Assembly (NCBI GenBank): GCA_037447655.1
Contig: JBBHKE010003127.1
Coordinates: 85,001 to 113,434, forward strand
Direction: 5' to 3'
DNA: 28,434 nucleotides
Source: Zygnema cylindricum
Taxonomy: Eukaryota > Streptophyta > Zygnematophyceae > Zygnematales > Zygnemataceae
This document shows positions 27,376 to 28,434 of the stretch, piece after piece. Both the position numbers and the translations under genes were made by a program. Each line of letters starts with the position of its first letter. The first letter of the stretch is position 1. Below the pieces are notes generated by a model. It saw only the letters and a list, made by a program, of their open reading frames with translations, did not search any database and was not told where the DNA came from.

Positions 27376-27900
27376 GCCCATTTCCTTGTGTTTGCATTAA
27401 CAACAAAAATATTAACGAACAAAGTTTATTGTTAACGCACACAAAAAGAGTTAAAAATAACCCTAATCCATGTTTCTGTCACAAATTTGAGTTTGCGCTA
27501 ATAATGATATTTGTATAAAAAAACGTTTATTATTCGCGGTTACAAAAAGAGGTAAAATATACTCAGAACCGTATTTGTAACACAACTTTGTGTTTGCGCT
27601 AATAACAATATTGGTAACAAACACTTTATCTAGTTATCGCTCACAAAACTAGTTCAAAATAAACTCTCAACCATGTTAATAACTCAAATATTTTTTTCCT
27701 CCAACAATATTTTTTTGTAACAAACAACGTTTGTTATTACGCTTACAAAACCTGTAAAAAAAACCCTCAACTATGTTTGCAACACAAATTTGTGTTTGCG
27801 TTAACAACGAAAATATTAACGAACAAAGGTTTTTGGTAAGCACACAAAGAGAGTTGAAAAACACCTTAAACCGTGTTCCTATCACAAACTTAAGTTTGTG
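27376..27900 (+). repeat. Satellite block 4, forward orientation
   Basis: Resumes in type 3, then types 4, 1, 2, 3, 4 and the start of 1, in the same order and orientation as block 1. Block 3 ended in type 3 at ..aacccct, and this block begins ..tcctaaaattctttgc, so only a few bases of the monomer are missing between them. Confidence 0.9.
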
Positions 27901-28434
27901 CTTTGAACTGTTTTTGTGGGCGCTAACAATATATAGTGTTTGTTACAAACAATTTTTTTAACGCAAATACAAAGTTGTGTGACAAACTTTGATCGGAGTA
28001 TATTTTACCTCTTTTTGTGAGCGTGAACAAGTAACGTTGTTTGTTACAAATATCTTTGTTAGCGCAAACTCAAATTTGTGATGAAAACATGGTTTAGGAT
28101 TTTTTTGAACTCTCTTTATTTGCGTTAACAATCAACTATGTACGATTGTTGCTAACACAAACATAAATTTGTGTTGCAAACATAGTTAAGGGTCTTTTTT
28201 TGCTATTTTTGTGAGCATAAAACAAACGAGTTTTTTATAATTAAATATTGTTAGCACAAACACAAATTTGAGTTAAAAACATGGTTGAGAGTTTATTTAA
28301 ACTCTTTTTGTAAGCACTAACAATATAAAATGTTTGTTTCCAATATTGTTGTTAGCGCAAACACATAGCTGTGTTACCAACATGGTTCAATGTCTCTTTT
28401 ACATCTTTTTGTGAGCGCAGACAATAAACATTGT
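27901..28434 (-). repeat. Satellite block 5, inverted orientation
   Basis: From 27901 the same monomers read on the minus strand, in the order types 2, 1, 4, 3, 2, 1, which is the exact reverse of the forward order. The switch sits beside an 18-bp perfect palindrome (27883-27900). The array continues past the window end. Confidence 0.92.

Overview
The window looks like nuclear repeat-rich heterochromatin of a eukaryote, most likely a streptophyte (plant lineage). I see no intact host protein gene, no rRNA and no convincing intact tRNA. The plant reading rests on Ty1/copia-type retroelements whose primer binding site, GGTTATGGGCCCAC, ends in AC. That is the complement expected for the anticodon arm of a plant-type initiator tRNA-Met; the animal-type arm would give AG. 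The species cannot be named.

Layout. 1-7084: AT-rich noncoding DNA with many simple and tandem repeats, including a C/T block at 3.95-4.24 kb and a 15-bp minisatellite with a 291-bp higher-order period at 4.3-5.0 kb. 7085-10179: copia element A (+), 5'-truncated, with the integrase end, RT-RNase H and a 3' LTR. 10290-13005: copia element B (+), RT split by a solo LTR on the other strand and by a short LTR-end fragment. 13006-15285: copia element C' (-), gag plus LTR, the LTR split by another solo LTR. 15500-19225: a ~101-bp-monomer satellite with a four-monomer (~403 bp) higher-order unit, interrupted by a solo LTR and by a terminal-inverted-repeat element full of 49-bp repeats. 19226-23400: copia-like element D (+), whose 5' LTR carries a 1.41-kb insertion of another LTR-like family and whose gag is followed by a charged reading frame instead of protease. 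23681-26478: copia element C (+), LTR, gag, zinc knuckle, protease and truncated integrase. 26479-26612: a small foldback element. 26655-27360: paired C/T-rich and G/A-rich blocks. 27376-28434: the satellite resumes and reverses orientation at about 27900.

Most notable reading. Elements C, C' and D share a half-tRNA primer site (the mechanism known from Drosophila copia and other hemiviruses), and the start codon of gag lies inside it, opposite the CAU anticodon. Six LTR ends from several subfamilies also carry an upstream ATG just before the LTR terminus. In five of these, plus the C-type fragment at 12.56 kb counted among them, the ATG-to-LTR-end length is in the same phase (a whole number of codons plus 2 nt), so gag could begin inside the LTR and read through the primer site. 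One (C') is out of phase by an indel. All coding copies are broken by stops and frameshifts; the window is a record of nested insertion and rearrangement rather than of active elements.
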